Shown piece after piece: positions 21,453-31,331 of a stretch of 64,000 bases of DNA. The notes under the pieces are model-generated. The model worked only from the letters and a program-made list of their open reading frames with translations. It was not told the DNA's origin and ran no database searches. Origin of the DNA: an uncultured Ignavibacteriales bacterium. Lineage in GTDB: Bacteria; Bacteroidota; Ignavibacteria; Ignavibacteriales; Ignavibacteriaceae. Every line of letters begins with the position of its first letter. Position 1 is the stretch's first letter. The translations under genes were made by a program, and so were the position numbers. Location of the stretch: positions 1 to 64,000 of the forward strand of contig CAIYTF010000127.1 of assembly GCA_903929035.1 (NCBI GenBank). Direction: 5' to 3'.

Positions 21453-22709
21453 CTATACATCAAATGAAATTCCAAGCAGCATTCGCCTGATTAAAGCCAA
21501 GGCTGCCTGAGTCGCCCTTTTTTTATTTAATACCCTGTCATCACCAAATTGGAGTTTAACTGCTTTCACGCTATTTGCATCGCTGATTCCAATATATACT
21601 AATCCAATTGGTTTATCCGGCGTTGCTCCTGTCGGACCAAGAATACCCGTGATTCCTAAACCAATATCAGCCCCGCTATTTAAACGAATACCAACAGCCA
21701 TTTGCTTGGCAGCTTCTTCAGAGACGGCTCCAAATTTGGTAATCGTATTAATATCAACATTTAAAAGTTCAACTTTTGCCGCGTTACTATAAGAGATAAT
21801 ACCACGTTCAAAATATTCGCTCGCGCCGGAAATATTGGTAATTCGGCCTGCTATATTCCCACCGGTACAAGATTCCGCGGTTGCAAGTTTCAGCCCCCGT
21901 TCTTTCAACATCCTGCCGACAACCTCGGCTAAATCATCCTCGTTTTTGCCATAAATAAATCTCCCTGCCGCGGCACGTATTTTCTGCTCTATCTCATCTA
22001 ATCGAGATTCCGCGATTTCTTTTGTTGCAGCACAGACAGTAATTCGCATTTTTACTCCTTCCGGATTAGGGAGGAATGCCAGCTTTGCTCCTTGTAAAAT
22101 TTCATCAAGGCTGCCGAGTTTCTCAAACAAAGTAGATTCCGGAATTCCTGTCGTAAGCAATGTTGATTTAGCAGTATAATGAGCTGCTGAACTATTGAGA
22201 ACAGTTAACCGCGGCAACACAAAACTTGTCATCATAGCTTTCATTTCATAAGGAACACCGGGCATTACTGCCATTATTTTACCATCGCGTTCAATCCAAA
22301 ACCCGGGGGCAGTTCCCATAGTATTTCTGATTGCAATAGCAGCTTCCGGCACCAGCGACTGTTCTTCATTAATTCGGGAAAGCGGGCGATTTAATTTTTT
22401 GAATCGCGCCTGAACATCACTCAACACATCTTCATTCCGTACCAATCCGCATTGAAAAAAAATACATACTGCCGCTCTTGTAATGTCATCGTGAGTGGGT
22501 CCCAATCCGCCGGTGACTATAACCAAATCGTAATTCTTCATTGCCATTGCAAATGCATCAAGAATAATGTCTTCTTCATCGCCTATCACTGTTACTTTCG
22601 CGACAGTAACCTGTGCATCTGTAAGATGCTCGCCAATATAGGCGGCATTCGTATTAACCGTCTGTCCAATTAACAGTTCATCCCCTATAGAAATAATTTC
22701 TGCTTTCAT
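21453..22709 (-). CDS. cinA: CinA family protein (MoCF-like plus nicotinamide-nucleotide amidase)
   Basis: MKAEIISIGDELLIGQTVNTNAAYIGE, VTGGLGPTHDDITR, LATAESCTGGNIAGRIT. Confidence 0.95.
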   Translation of the reverse strand: MKAEIISIGDELLIGQTVNTNAAYIGEHLTDAQVTVAKVTVIGDEEDIILDAFAMAMKNYDLVIVTGGLGPTHDDITRAAVCIFFQCGLVRNEDVLSDVQARFKKLNRPLSRINEEQSLVPEAAIAIRNTMGTAPGFWIERDGKIMAVMPGVPYEMKAMMTSFVLPRLTVLNSSAAHYTAKSTLLTTGIPESTLFEKLGSLDEILQGAKLAFLPNPEGVKMRITVCAATKEIAESRLDEIEQKIRAAAGRFIYGKNEDDLAEVVGRMLKERGLKLATAESCTGGNIAGRITNISGASEYFERGIISYSNAAKVELLNVDINTITKFGAVSEEAAKQMAVGIRLNSGADIGLGITGILGPTGATPDKPIGLVYIGISDANSVKAVKLQFGDDRVLNKKRATQAALALIRRMLLGISFDV

Positions 22710-22746
22710 AATTAACTTATCCGTTTCTTTTGTGGATTAAAATTTC

Positions 22747-22934
22747 ATAACTGTTTAGGTCAAAAATAGTAGATATATTTATTTCCCGTTAGGGAATAAA
22801 TGTTTGTAGAAAAAACATACCACCCGTAGCCGTGATTTCCCGTAGGGAATATATGTTTTATTCGTTACCTGTCCCTAAAACGACATATATTCTCCCGTGA
22901 AACGGGACAGGCTCTAACGGGAAAAAACAGTTAC
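22747..22934. repeat. Family-2 MITE-like element (188 bp)
   Basis: Ends ATAACTGTTTAGGT / AAAACAGTTAC; core shared with 5180-5433; 7-bp flanking repeat AAATTTC (22740-22746 and 22935-22941). Confidence 0.88.
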
Positions 22935-22959
22935 AAATTTCGATAAATATATTTGAATC

Positions 22960-23427
22960 TCAAATCAGCCAATTTCTTATCGGTTCAAACATCACTAACA
23001 AGTTCATAATAATACAGGTATATACACCGCCAATAATATCATCCATCATAATACCATAACCTCCGGGAAGTTTCTCTGCCTCACGGGCGGGAGATGGTTT
23101 CACTATGTCAATTGCCCGCCAAACAAAAAAAGTTACGGCAGCAAGCAATATACTTTTAGGCAAAAACAAAAGAGATATCCACATCCCTGCAACTTCATCC
23201 TGCGTGCATTCGGCAGGGTCTTTGCCGTATTGTTTTTCAAACAAATTACCCGTGTAAAATCCGTACAGTGAAATAATGACAGATGCCGATAATAGAATTT
23301 TCCAATTAACCATTCCGGGAATGAACCAATAAAGAAGCAGCCCCGCGGCACTGCCAAATGTTCCGGAGGCAAATGGAATGTAGCCCGTGTAAAACCCGGA
23401 TCCAAAAAATTTATGTATAGGATTCAT
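22960..23427 (-). CDS. pgpA: Phosphatidylglycerophosphatase A
   Basis: GSGFYTGYIPFASGTFGSAAGLLLYW, PGGYGIMMDDIIGGVYT. Confidence 0.88.
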   Translation of the reverse strand: MNPIHKFFGSGFYTGYIPFASGTFGSAAGLLLYWFIPGMVNWKILLSASVIISLYGFYTGNLFEKQYGKDPAECTQDEVAGMWISLLFLPKSILLAAVTFFVWRAIDIVKPSPAREAEKLPGGYGIMMDDIIGGVYTCIIMNLLVMFEPIRNWLI

Positions 23428-24017
23428 TAGCTCTTGAAGATTGTTTTTAAATACTGTTTGTTATCTAACACGTAGAGAATACCCGAGTGTACAGTGATAA
23501 ATGCTATTAACCACAATAAACCGCCAATAATCATCGGGTGTAATGCCCAATAAAAATAATCTTTGTAGCGAAGTGCCCAATCACCGTGCTTTTCTGCAAC
23601 ATACATTATCAATAGGTAATATAAATATACCATCTGAATAAATGTCTTCCACTTCGCGTATTTACTTGTTGTAAAAGATATTCCGCGATATTCCGCGATA
23701 CCGCGAAATCCTGTGACAAAAAAATCGCGTAACAAAATTATCAGCGACAGCCACAACGACAGTACACCAAGATAGACGAAAGAAAATATTGCTCCTGCAG
23801 TTAGGATTTTGTCTGCCATCGGATCCCAGAATTTACCCCAATTAGTTATATAATTAAATTTTCGCGCGAGCCATCCGTCATACCAGTCGGTGAGTGCCGC
23901 GATAATAAATATGATTAACGATATTTCTTTAAAATTTCTGCCATCAGCCAAAAAGAAATAAATAAATACCGGCGTTAATATAATGCGGAGAACCGTTAAT
24001 TGATTTGGAAGTATCAT
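23427..24017 (-). CDS. pgsA: CDP-diacylglycerol--glycerol-3-phosphate 3-phosphatidyltransferase
   Basis: NQLTVLRIILTPVFIYFF, DWYDGWLARKFN..TNWGKFWDPMADKIL. Confidence 0.93.
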   Translation of the reverse strand: MILPNQLTVLRIILTPVFIYFFLADGRNFKEISLIIFIIAALTDWYDGWLARKFNYITNWGKFWDPMADKILTAGAIFSFVYLGVLSLWLSLIILLRDFFVTGFRGIAEYRGISFTTSKYAKWKTFIQMVYLYYLLIMYVAEKHGDWALRYKDYFYWALHPMIIGGLLWLIAFITVHSGILYVLDNKQYLKTIFKS

Positions 24018-24026
24018 ATAGAAAAC

Positions 24027-24323
24027 TTAATCCGAAACCGGCTGAAAATGAAGTTTTGAATATTCATAAATTCCGGTGTTGTGTCCATCTTCCCATATTA
24101 GATTTATTGCATAAGAACCGACAGGACGTATCTCGCGGAGTGTGATTTGTGATGTCATAAACAGCGGAATAAATGTACTGCTCCATTTGCCGCGTTCTTC
24201 TTCACATATCGCGCACGGACATAACTCACGTAAATACATCAAAGAATAAACGCGGGACTCGCCGTCTTTCCAGACAAGTTTCAGTTTTGTTTTATCGAGT
24301 ACTTCTATTTTTTCCGGTTTCAT
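24027..24323 (-). CDS. DUF971 domain protein
   Basis: LVWKDGESRVYSLMYLRELCPCAIC...GSYAINLIWEDGHNTGIYEYSKL. Confidence 0.85.
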   Translation of the reverse strand: MKPEKIEVLDKTKLKLVWKDGESRVYSLMYLRELCPCAICEEERGKWSSTFIPLFMTSQITLREIRPVGSYAINLIWEDGHNTGIYEYSKLHFQPVSD

Positions 24324-24618
24324 CGGGGCAGTGTTATATCATTGCAGCAACAATGGCAAATAATATTCTCTATGTTAAAAAAATTGAAAATTTTCTGAAC
24401 AGGAATATTTAGCGGGTTCAGAAAACGATGAACTGAAAGTTACGATTTTTATCTATAAATAATGGAAAGAAATTACAGGAAATTTCAATATTTGATTCTG
24501 TATTAATTAACGAAAAGTGTTACTTTTGTATTTTATATTGTTATGTATATATGAAGGTTCCCGAGTATTTAGAGCGGGCAGCAAGTCCGCCTGTATGTAT
24601 TGAAATGGAGATTTAGTT

Positions 24619-25617
24619 ATGATTAAGATTCGCGGACGGCTTCCCAAGAAATTAAAATGGGGAGTGATGGGGCTAGGAAAGTTTTCTGAAACCGCCATAC
24701 TTCCCGCGTTAATGAATACCCGCAAGGCGCGGACAGTTTCTGTTTACAGCCGCAGCTCCGCTCGCGCGAAAACAATTGCTGATAAATTTTCAATTCCGAA
24801 TCACTATGCTGATATGGAGGAGTTTTTGAAATCTGATATTGAGGCAGTGTATGTCGGAAGTGCAAATGTAGATCATTTTAACTATGTGATAGCCGCGGCT
24901 AAAGCAAAAAAGCACATTCTTTGCGACAAACCGCTCGCGCTTAATTCGGCGGAGGCAGAAGAAATGGTTCGTGTTTGCAAAGAAAATAATGTTTTACTCG
25001 CGGTAAACTACGTTTATAGATTTCACCCGTTGATTGATAAGGCAAAAGAGCTGATTGAGAAACAAACGATAGGCAAACTGATTTCGATAACAGCGAATTT
25101 TAATATAAATTGTCCGCCGGATAATAATTTTCGTTTCCAAAAGAAAATGAGCGGCGGCGGGGTTATGAGGGATTTGGGGACCCATACAATTGATATGTTT
25201 CGATTCTTGAATGGGGAAATGGACCCTGTTGCCTGCGTGCTTGATAACTTGCTATACCCTATCGAGGTGGAAGATTACGCGACAGGATTGCTGCATTTTA
25301 AATCAGGGGGGTATGCTTCTTTTTCTGTTTCATCCAACAGTGCCCGCGCGTTTAACCGGATTGAAGTGCTTGGCACGCGCGGAAGTGTCAATATCGAAAA
25401 TTTAATAAGCAGCAGATTTTCTTCTGCCAAAATGACTATTCTGCTGGAACACGAAGCTAAGAAAGCCTTCAGGAAGCGCGCGAATAAGCTGCATATATCA
25501 TTTCGCTCCATCACCAATTCATTTTTAAAAGGAACGCGGCCTATTGTTACCGGCGAGGATGGCTTGATCAATATGCGGTTAATGGAACAGCTCGAAAATT
25601 ATGCCAAAAAAATATGA
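24619..25617 (+). CDS. Gfo/Idh/MocA family oxidoreductase
   Basis: WGVMGLGKFSETAILPAL, AKKHILCDKPLALNSAEAEEMV, GGGVMRDLGTHTIDMFRFL. Confidence 0.92.
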   Translation: MIKIRGRLPKKLKWGVMGLGKFSETAILPALMNTRKARTVSVYSRSSARAKTIADKFSIPNHYADMEEFLKSDIEAVYVGSANVDHFNYVIAAAKAKKHILCDKPLALNSAEAEEMVRVCKENNVLLAVNYVYRFHPLIDKAKELIEKQTIGKLISITANFNINCPPDNNFRFQKKMSGGGVMRDLGTHTIDMFRFLNGEMDPVACVLDNLLYPIEVEDYATGLLHFKSGGYASFSVSSNSARAFNRIEVLGTRGSVNIENLISSRFSSAKMTILLEHEAKKAFRKRANKLHISFRSITNSFLKGTRPIVTGEDGLINMRLMEQLENYAKKI

Positions 25618-26257
25618 ACTGATAAAATTCTGTCATAGAGTTCATCAGGCAGGATATGTAGCGGCAACTGATGGTAATCTTTCTATCCGGATGCCTGACG
25701 GAACTATTTTAATTACCGCATCGGGAAAACGAAAAGAAGATATATCGCGCAGCAATATTTGCCGTGCCACTCTGGAAGGCGGATTATTGTCCTCTAATAA
25801 GAAATACTCAACCGAGAGTAAATTACATTTTCATATATACAAACAAAGACCTGAGATTAACGCGGTGATACATTGCCACCCGCCTTTCGCGACTGCATTC
25901 GCGATCTCGGACAAATCTCTTGATGTTCCCGTGCTGCCTGAAATTATTTTGACGTTAGGAAGAATTCCCCTTTGCAATTATGCCGCTCCCTCAACCGATG
26001 CTCTTCCAAATTCGTTGAATGACACGATTCAATACGCGAACGTATTTTTATTGCAAAACCACGGTGCTGTTGCAGTCGGTAAATCTATTAATGAAGCATA
26101 TAACCATATTGAAAAACTTGAACACTACGCGAGAGTAATGCTGAACGCGGAATTGCTGGGCGGAGCAAAACAATTAAGCAGAGATCAGATTGATGAACTG
26201 TATCGGCTCGCGCCAACCGTGTATGGTTCTAATATAGATGCGAGGAATAGATATTAG
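25601..26257 (+). CDS. Class II aldolase/adducin family protein
   Basis: GYVAATDGNLSIRMPDGTILITASG, AVIHCHPPFATAFA, LLQNHGAVAVG; overlaps the end of the oxidoreductase ORF. Confidence 0.9.
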   Translation: MPKKYELIKFCHRVHQAGYVAATDGNLSIRMPDGTILITASGKRKEDISRSNICRATLEGGLLSSNKKYSTESKLHFHIYKQRPEINAVIHCHPPFATAFAISDKSLDVPVLPEIILTLGRIPLCNYAAPSTDALPNSLNDTIQYANVFLLQNHGAVAVGKSINEAYNHIEKLEHYARVMLNAELLGGAKQLSRDQIDELYRLAPTVYGSNIDARNRY

Positions 26258-26285
26258 AAATGATGAATCTTGTGAAAGAAAAATC

Positions 26286-26325
26286 GTAACTGTTTAGGTC
26301 AAAAATAGATAATAGCAGATATATT
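26286..26325. repeat. Isolated family-2 left terminus abutting family-1 copy B
   Basis: gtaactgtttaggtcaaaaatag...agatatatt matches 22747-22780. Confidence 0.7.
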
Positions 26326-26594
26326 GTAACTACTCAGCCTGTTCTTGAATTTGTCCCAACGGGACTAAATTTGAATAACCGTGAGTGCTAACTCACGGAA
26401 AAGTAAGCCCAGACTAATAACGTCCCCGAAAGGGGGCGAACTAACTACGCGGCGTGAATTTGCCCCCTTCGGGGACATAGATGCTTTTTATCATTCTCCC
26501 GTGAGTTGTCACTCACGGTTATTCAAATTTAGTCCCTTTGGGACATAATATCAGTACCGTATATTTTCTTGATTTCAGGAGGCTGAGTAGTTAC
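26326..26594. repeat. Family-1 MITE-like element, copy B (269 bp)
   Basis: GTAACTACTCAG...CTGAGTAGTTAC, near-identical to 4118-4382; no target duplication seen. Confidence 0.9.
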
Positions 26595-26618
26595 GGAAAA
26601 AGTATTATCGCGTGCGTA

Positions 26619-27995
26619 TCAAACAGTCTTGGAGTATCGAGCAGAATCTATTTTCTTTTCAATATAACCATCAAAATTTATAGCGATATTTCTTATCAGT
26701 AATTGCCCCATTCCTATTACCTCAATCTTGTTGTTATCGATTTTTACTAAACCGTCATTTTGAAATTCGGACAGGTTATCTAATCCCCACTTGAAGTATT
26801 CTGCAAAGTTTATTCCAAATTTTCTTTCAATGCTTTGGAAATCTAATTCAAAATCACACATAAGTTTCATAATTACATATCGCCGCAAGTGATCATCTTG
26901 AGATAAGGTGTAGCCTTTCGCTATTGGCAAGACTTTTTTATCTAAAGATTGATAATACTCTTTCTCGGTCTTATAGTTCTGAGCATATATGTTTTCAAGT
27001 TGACTGATTCCTGTAATCCCAAAGGCATATAAATCCAATCCTGACCGCGTGCTATACCCCTGAAAATTACGGTAAAGTTTTTTTTCTTTCAAAGCAATTG
27101 AAAGTTCATCGTTTGGTTTTGCAAAATGGTCCATCCCGATAAACTCATAACCGGCATTTACTAACTTTTCTATTGTAGATTTTAGTATTGTCAGTTTTAC
27201 TTCTGCCGGAGGAATATTTTCCTCTTTTATGAGGGTCATCTGCTTCTTCATCCAAGGAACGTGCGCATAGTTAAAGACTGCTATTCTATCAGGGGAAATA
27301 TCGATAATCTTATCAACTGTATCAGCGAATGATTCAGCAGTTTGGAAAGGCAGACCATATATTAAATCTAAATTGATGCTCTGAAACCCTAATTCTCGTA
27401 CCCAATCGATTACTTTACGTGTAAGAGATTCCGGCTGAAAGCGATTAACAGCCCGCTGGACTTTTTCGCTAAAGTCTTGCACGCCCATACTTATTCGATT
27501 AAAACCGGTTTGCCGCAGTGCTATTAAATGCTCTTTCAATAAACCGCGCGGGTCAATCTCGCAGCTATTTTCAGCATCGCCTTTGAAAGAGAAAGACGTT
27601 TGAATATACGTTGCTAAATCATTGATTTCATCGGGGGATAAGTGTGTTGGTGTTCCGCCGCCCCAATGCAGCTGTCCCACTTGGCGATTTATGTGCAGAT
27701 AGCTTCGTAATAAATCAATTTCTTTTTTAAGATATGAAATATATTCGTTTACGCGTGAACGGTTTCGGGTTATAATCGTATTACACCCGCAAAAATAACA
27801 GAGTGTATCGCAATACGGCAGATGAAAGTAAATGGACAAATCAGGCAAATTCTCGTGCTTATTCGATGCCCCTATTTCATCAAGATAATGTTCCGCGGTA
27901 AATGAATCATTAAATTGCGGTGCGGTCGGGTAACTCGTGTAGCGAGGTCCGGGTTTATCGTATTTTCTAATCGTATCGAGATTTATCTCAAACAT
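26619..27995 (-). CDS. hemN: Oxygen-independent coproporphyrinogen III oxidase
   Basis: YTSYPTAPQF, YFHLPYCDTLCYFCGCNT radical-SAM motif, LHWGGGTPTHLS, YSTRSGLDLYAFGITGIS. Confidence 0.95.
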   Translation of the reverse strand: MFEINLDTIRKYDKPGPRYTSYPTAPQFNDSFTAEHYLDEIGASNKHENLPDLSIYFHLPYCDTLCYFCGCNTIITRNRSRVNEYISYLKKEIDLLRSYLHINRQVGQLHWGGGTPTHLSPDEINDLATYIQTSFSFKGDAENSCEIDPRGLLKEHLIALRQTGFNRISMGVQDFSEKVQRAVNRFQPESLTRKVIDWVRELGFQSINLDLIYGLPFQTAESFADTVDKIIDISPDRIAVFNYAHVPWMKKQMTLIKEENIPPAEVKLTILKSTIEKLVNAGYEFIGMDHFAKPNDELSIALKEKKLYRNFQGYSTRSGLDLYAFGITGISQLENIYAQNYKTEKEYYQSLDKKVLPIAKGYTLSQDDHLRRYVIMKLMCDFELDFQSIERKFGINFAEYFKWGLDNLSEFQNDGLVKIDNNKIEVIGMGQLLIRNIAINFDGYIEKKIDSARYSKTV

Positions 27996-28028
27996 ATTAA
28001 TCTTTCAAATATCAATGGCATATCAATA

Positions 28029-29105
28029 TTATTTGTGCTTGTTTTTTTTATCGGATTTATAGCCGCGAATTTTCTTACTTTCGGAATGAACGAAATCGAC
28101 TAATGCTTTTGCTTTTTCCGGTTCCATATCAGGGTGAATTCCGTGCCCAAGATTGAAAATATGTCCCGGCGCATCACCAAAAGCATCGAGTATTTTTTTT
28201 GCTTCATATTGAATTTTATCAACAGGTGCATAAAGAATTGCAGGGTCTAAATTGCCTTGCAGGGCAGCACGATTCCCTATTTTTTTACGCGTTTTACCAA
28301 TATCAAAAGTCCAGTCAAGCCCTACTACATCTGCTCCGCATTTTGAAATTGCTTTTATATTAGAGTGAACGCCTTTGGAAAAAACTATTACAGGTTCTTC
28401 TTTTCTTTTAATCAGAGATATAACTTTTTCAATGTATGTTAGGGAATATTCGGCGTACTCGTCCGGTGATAATAAACCGCCCCACGTATCAAATATCTGA
28501 ACAGCATTTGCACCGGATTCGATTTGTGCTGAAAGATAGTCCGCGACCGCGACCGCGATTTTATCCAAAATCTGATGTGTCAGTTCATTTTGATTATAGA
28601 TAAACTTCTTAATTGTCGAAAATGTTTTGGAACCTTTCCCTTCAACCATATATGTCAACAAGGTCCAAGGAGAGCCGCTGAAACCGATAAGAGGCACTCT
28701 GCCGGCAAGCCCTTTTTTGGTCACTTTCAATGCCTTCATAACATAAGACAATTCTTTATGAGGGTCGATTTGTTTCAGCATTGCCGCATCTTCAGACGAA
28801 CGTATTGGATGTTCAAAAACTGGTCCGCGCCCCTCTTCAATTTCCAATTTCATTCCCATAGCTTCGGGTATGACCAATATATCAGAGAAGATGATAGCTG
28901 CATCAACGCCGATTATATCAACAGGCTGTATTGTAACTTCCGCGGCTAAATCGGGGGTTTTGCATAAAGTAAGGAAATCACTTTTTGCGCGTATAGCACG
29001 GTATTCAGGCAAATATCTACCAGCTTGGCGCATTATCCAAATAGGAGTTTTTTCAACCGGCTGACGTTTGCAGGCACGTAAAAATAAATCGTTTTTTAGT
29101 TTCAT
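28029..29105 (-). CDS. hemE: Uroporphyrinogen decarboxylase
   Basis: PIWIMRQAGRYLPEYRAIR, GFSGSPWTLLTYMVEG, FNLGHGIHPD. Confidence 0.97.
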   Translation of the reverse strand: MKLKNDLFLRACKRQPVEKTPIWIMRQAGRYLPEYRAIRAKSDFLTLCKTPDLAAEVTIQPVDIIGVDAAIIFSDILVIPEAMGMKLEIEEGRGPVFEHPIRSSEDAAMLKQIDPHKELSYVMKALKVTKKGLAGRVPLIGFSGSPWTLLTYMVEGKGSKTFSTIKKFIYNQNELTHQILDKIAVAVADYLSAQIESGANAVQIFDTWGGLLSPDEYAEYSLTYIEKVISLIKRKEEPVIVFSKGVHSNIKAISKCGADVVGLDWTFDIGKTRKKIGNRAALQGNLDPAILYAPVDKIQYEAKKILDAFGDAPGHIFNLGHGIHPDMEPEKAKALVDFVHSESKKIRGYKSDKKNKHK

Positions 29106-29130
29106 TTTATCTCTTTATTAGTTTCATATA

Positions 29131-29213
29131 GGGCTCGTTCAGAAATAACATTAACACTTTCTCACGCGAAGATTATCTTTAAGAAGATGTAAAAGTTATT
29201 TCTTAATAAGCCC
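29131..29213. repeat. Family-3 MITE-like element (83 bp)
   Basis: GGGCTCGTTCAGAAATAAC / GTTATTTCTTAATAAGCCC imperfect TIR; homologous to 32507-32588; possible 3-bp ATA duplication. Confidence 0.8.
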
Positions 29214-30065
29214 ATAGTAATTTATTATTTCTTTCGCAATTTCTTCAATCGAGGGAGACTTGGGAACAATATTAACCCGTACACCCGCCTTGGTGATAGC
29301 TGCCTGAGTAGTTTTACCGATAGCCGCAACTTCTTTTCCGTCAAAATATAAACTTGGATCATCAATTTTCATCAACTGCAAAAAGTTATTGAATGCAGAA
29401 GGACTTGTAAAAATATAGCAGTCTATTTCATTTTGTTTAACATATTTTACAGCCGGAGTACTTACTTGTTCATCAGGTAAATTTGTATTATAGATGAATA
29501 ACTGTTTTGCCTCAATGCCGTCTCGCGTTAATCCTGTAAGTATCTCTGTTTTGGCAATTGATGAACACGGTAATAAAACAGTATCACCGGACATAAGTAT
29601 CTTATGTAAATTATTAAGTAAATCGGCGGAAGTGGTGCCTGAGTTTGTATAAAAAATATTCTTGATATACTGCTGCAGAGACTCCGTGGTTTTTATTCCG
29701 ATTGATATAAATCTCGTGTCGGTTTCTAAATATGCAATTTCATTTTTTGAAAATTGTCCGAAAAAATACTTGACAGCCGGAACAGAAGTAAAGATGATGT
29801 AACTATAAAATCCATTCAGTATTTTTTCTTTTTCATTTGCCGGAATTGTTATCTCCGATAATGAAATAGCGGGGAACAGTATTACTTCAGCACCTTCATT
29901 TAAAAGGGATTCTATCTGTTTAGATGGCTGTTCCTGTCCGCGGGTCAAAACAATTTTTTTATCACGCAGCACACCATCTGTGCCCTGCAGCACCGTGGGA
30001 AGTCGAAGAAACTCGGGTAATACTGATTTTGATAAATCAATACTCGTTGTTCTTATTTTCAACAT
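29196..30065 (-). CDS. hemD: Uroporphyrinogen-III synthase
   Basis: KIVLTRGQEQPSKQIESLLNEGAEVILFPAISL; adjacent to hemC. Confidence 0.85.
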   Translation of the reverse strand: MLKIRTTSIDLSKSVLPEFLRLPTVLQGTDGVLRDKKIVLTRGQEQPSKQIESLLNEGAEVILFPAISLSEITIPANEKEKILNGFYSYIIFTSVPAVKYFFGQFSKNEIAYLETDTRFISIGIKTTESLQQYIKNIFYTNSGTTSADLLNNLHKILMSGDTVLLPCSSIAKTEILTGLTRDGIEAKQLFIYNTNLPDEQVSTPAVKYVKQNEIDCYIFTSPSAFNNFLQLMKIDDPSLYFDGKEVAAIGKTTQAAITKAGVRVNIVPKSPSIEEIAKEIINYYGLIKK

Positions 30066-31010
30066 CTAAACTTCAGTTCTTTTGACATATATTTCATTCA
30101 ATATCTCTCCGGCACCTGCTTTTATTAAAGTTCGCGCGAGAGATTTGCCGATTTCTTCAGCATTGGATTTTGCTCCGCTGATTTTATCTCTAAAAATTTT
30201 ACTTCCATCAAGTGACCCGACCAAAGCATCCAAGTATAGATCATTTGATTTAACTTCGCCTAATGCGCCAATAGGTGCTTGGCAGCCGCCTTCAAGCTCT
30301 CTTAGCAATGCTCTTTCCGCGAGTACTGCCTGTTCAGTATCAGTATGATGCAGCACTTGCACAATCTCATAAACTTCCCGATTCTCTTCAAATATTTCAA
30401 TGCCGAGTGCGCCTTGACCAACTGCCGGCAGCATTAAATCAGCGGGTATATATGATGAAATAAATTTTTCTAATTCAAGACGTTCAACTCCTGCACGGGC
30501 AAGAATGACAGCATCCCATTTTGATTCCAAAAATTTGTTAATTCTCGAGGGGACATTGCCGCGAAGCTCCTCAACTTTTATATCCGGACGAAGATGCAGC
30601 AGCTGTGAACGCCGCCGCAATGAACCGGTGCCGACAATTGCATTTTCCGGAAGTTTATTGATAGTCATTCCCTTTTCGCGCGCGATTAAAACGTCCTCGA
30701 CAGGATGGCGTTTGGAAATAGCAGCAAGCTGCAATCCATCGGGAATTAGTGTCTGCAAATCTTTAAGGCTGTGTACAACCAAATCAACCTCGCGATTAAG
30801 GAGTGCATTTTCCAGCTCCTTGGTAAATAATCCTTTGTCCCCGATTTTTGATAAAGCTACGTCAAGTATTTTATCGCCTTTGGTTTTTATGATTTTTATC
30901 TCAAAGGTAAACGATTTGTTATTTTTTTCAAGTTCACTTTTCACGTGATTTGCCTGCCAAAGCGCGAGTTCACTTCCGCGTGAGCCTATTATTATATTCT
31001 TTTGTGACAT
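30066..31010 (-). CDS. hemC: Porphobilinogen deaminase (hydroxymethylbilane synthase)
   Basis: IIGSRGSELALWQANHV, VHSLKDLQT, GTGSLRRRSQL, RELEGGCQAPIGAL. Confidence 0.97.
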   Translation of the reverse strand: MSQKNIIIGSRGSELALWQANHVKSELEKNNKSFTFEIKIIKTKGDKILDVALSKIGDKGLFTKELENALLNREVDLVVHSLKDLQTLIPDGLQLAAISKRHPVEDVLIAREKGMTINKLPENAIVGTGSLRRRSQLLHLRPDIKVEELRGNVPSRINKFLESKWDAVILARAGVERLELEKFISSYIPADLMLPAVGQGALGIEIFEENREVYEIVQVLHHTDTEQAVLAERALLRELEGGCQAPIGALGEVKSNDLYLDALVGSLDGSKIFRDKISGAKSNAEEIGKSLARTLIKAGAGEILNEIYVKRTEV

Positions 31011-31013
31011 TAT

Positions 31014-31057
31014 GATTAGATAATGATTAATGGTTAATTGTTAATGGTTAATGATTT
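31014..31057. repeat. Heptamer-periodic AT repeat (TTAATGG/TTAATTG)
   Basis: taatgattaatggttaattgttaatggttaatgat. Confidence 0.7.
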
Positions 31058-31331
31058 GGTTTGCAATATTTATCCCTTTTATGGGTTTTATAACGTTTTG
31101 TATATTTTCTTTCAGCACAGTCTTTCACCATTTCATTACCATAATATAATAACTTTTCTTGTTTTTGCATAACGTGAGTTATTATTATATTTAATTGATT
31201 TATCTACAAAATTACTTACACTTCATTTTGTTGAAAGAAAAAATTATGAAAAAATCTGTATTTCTAAAAGAAATTGGTTTTGATTAAGTGAGTGCCAAGT
31301 ATAGTATGTCCATTATTGTTTGGAGATTATT

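Noticed and set aside
26318-26602. 8-bp target duplication around family-1 copy B
   Set aside because: Flanks GATATATT and GGAAAAAG do not match.
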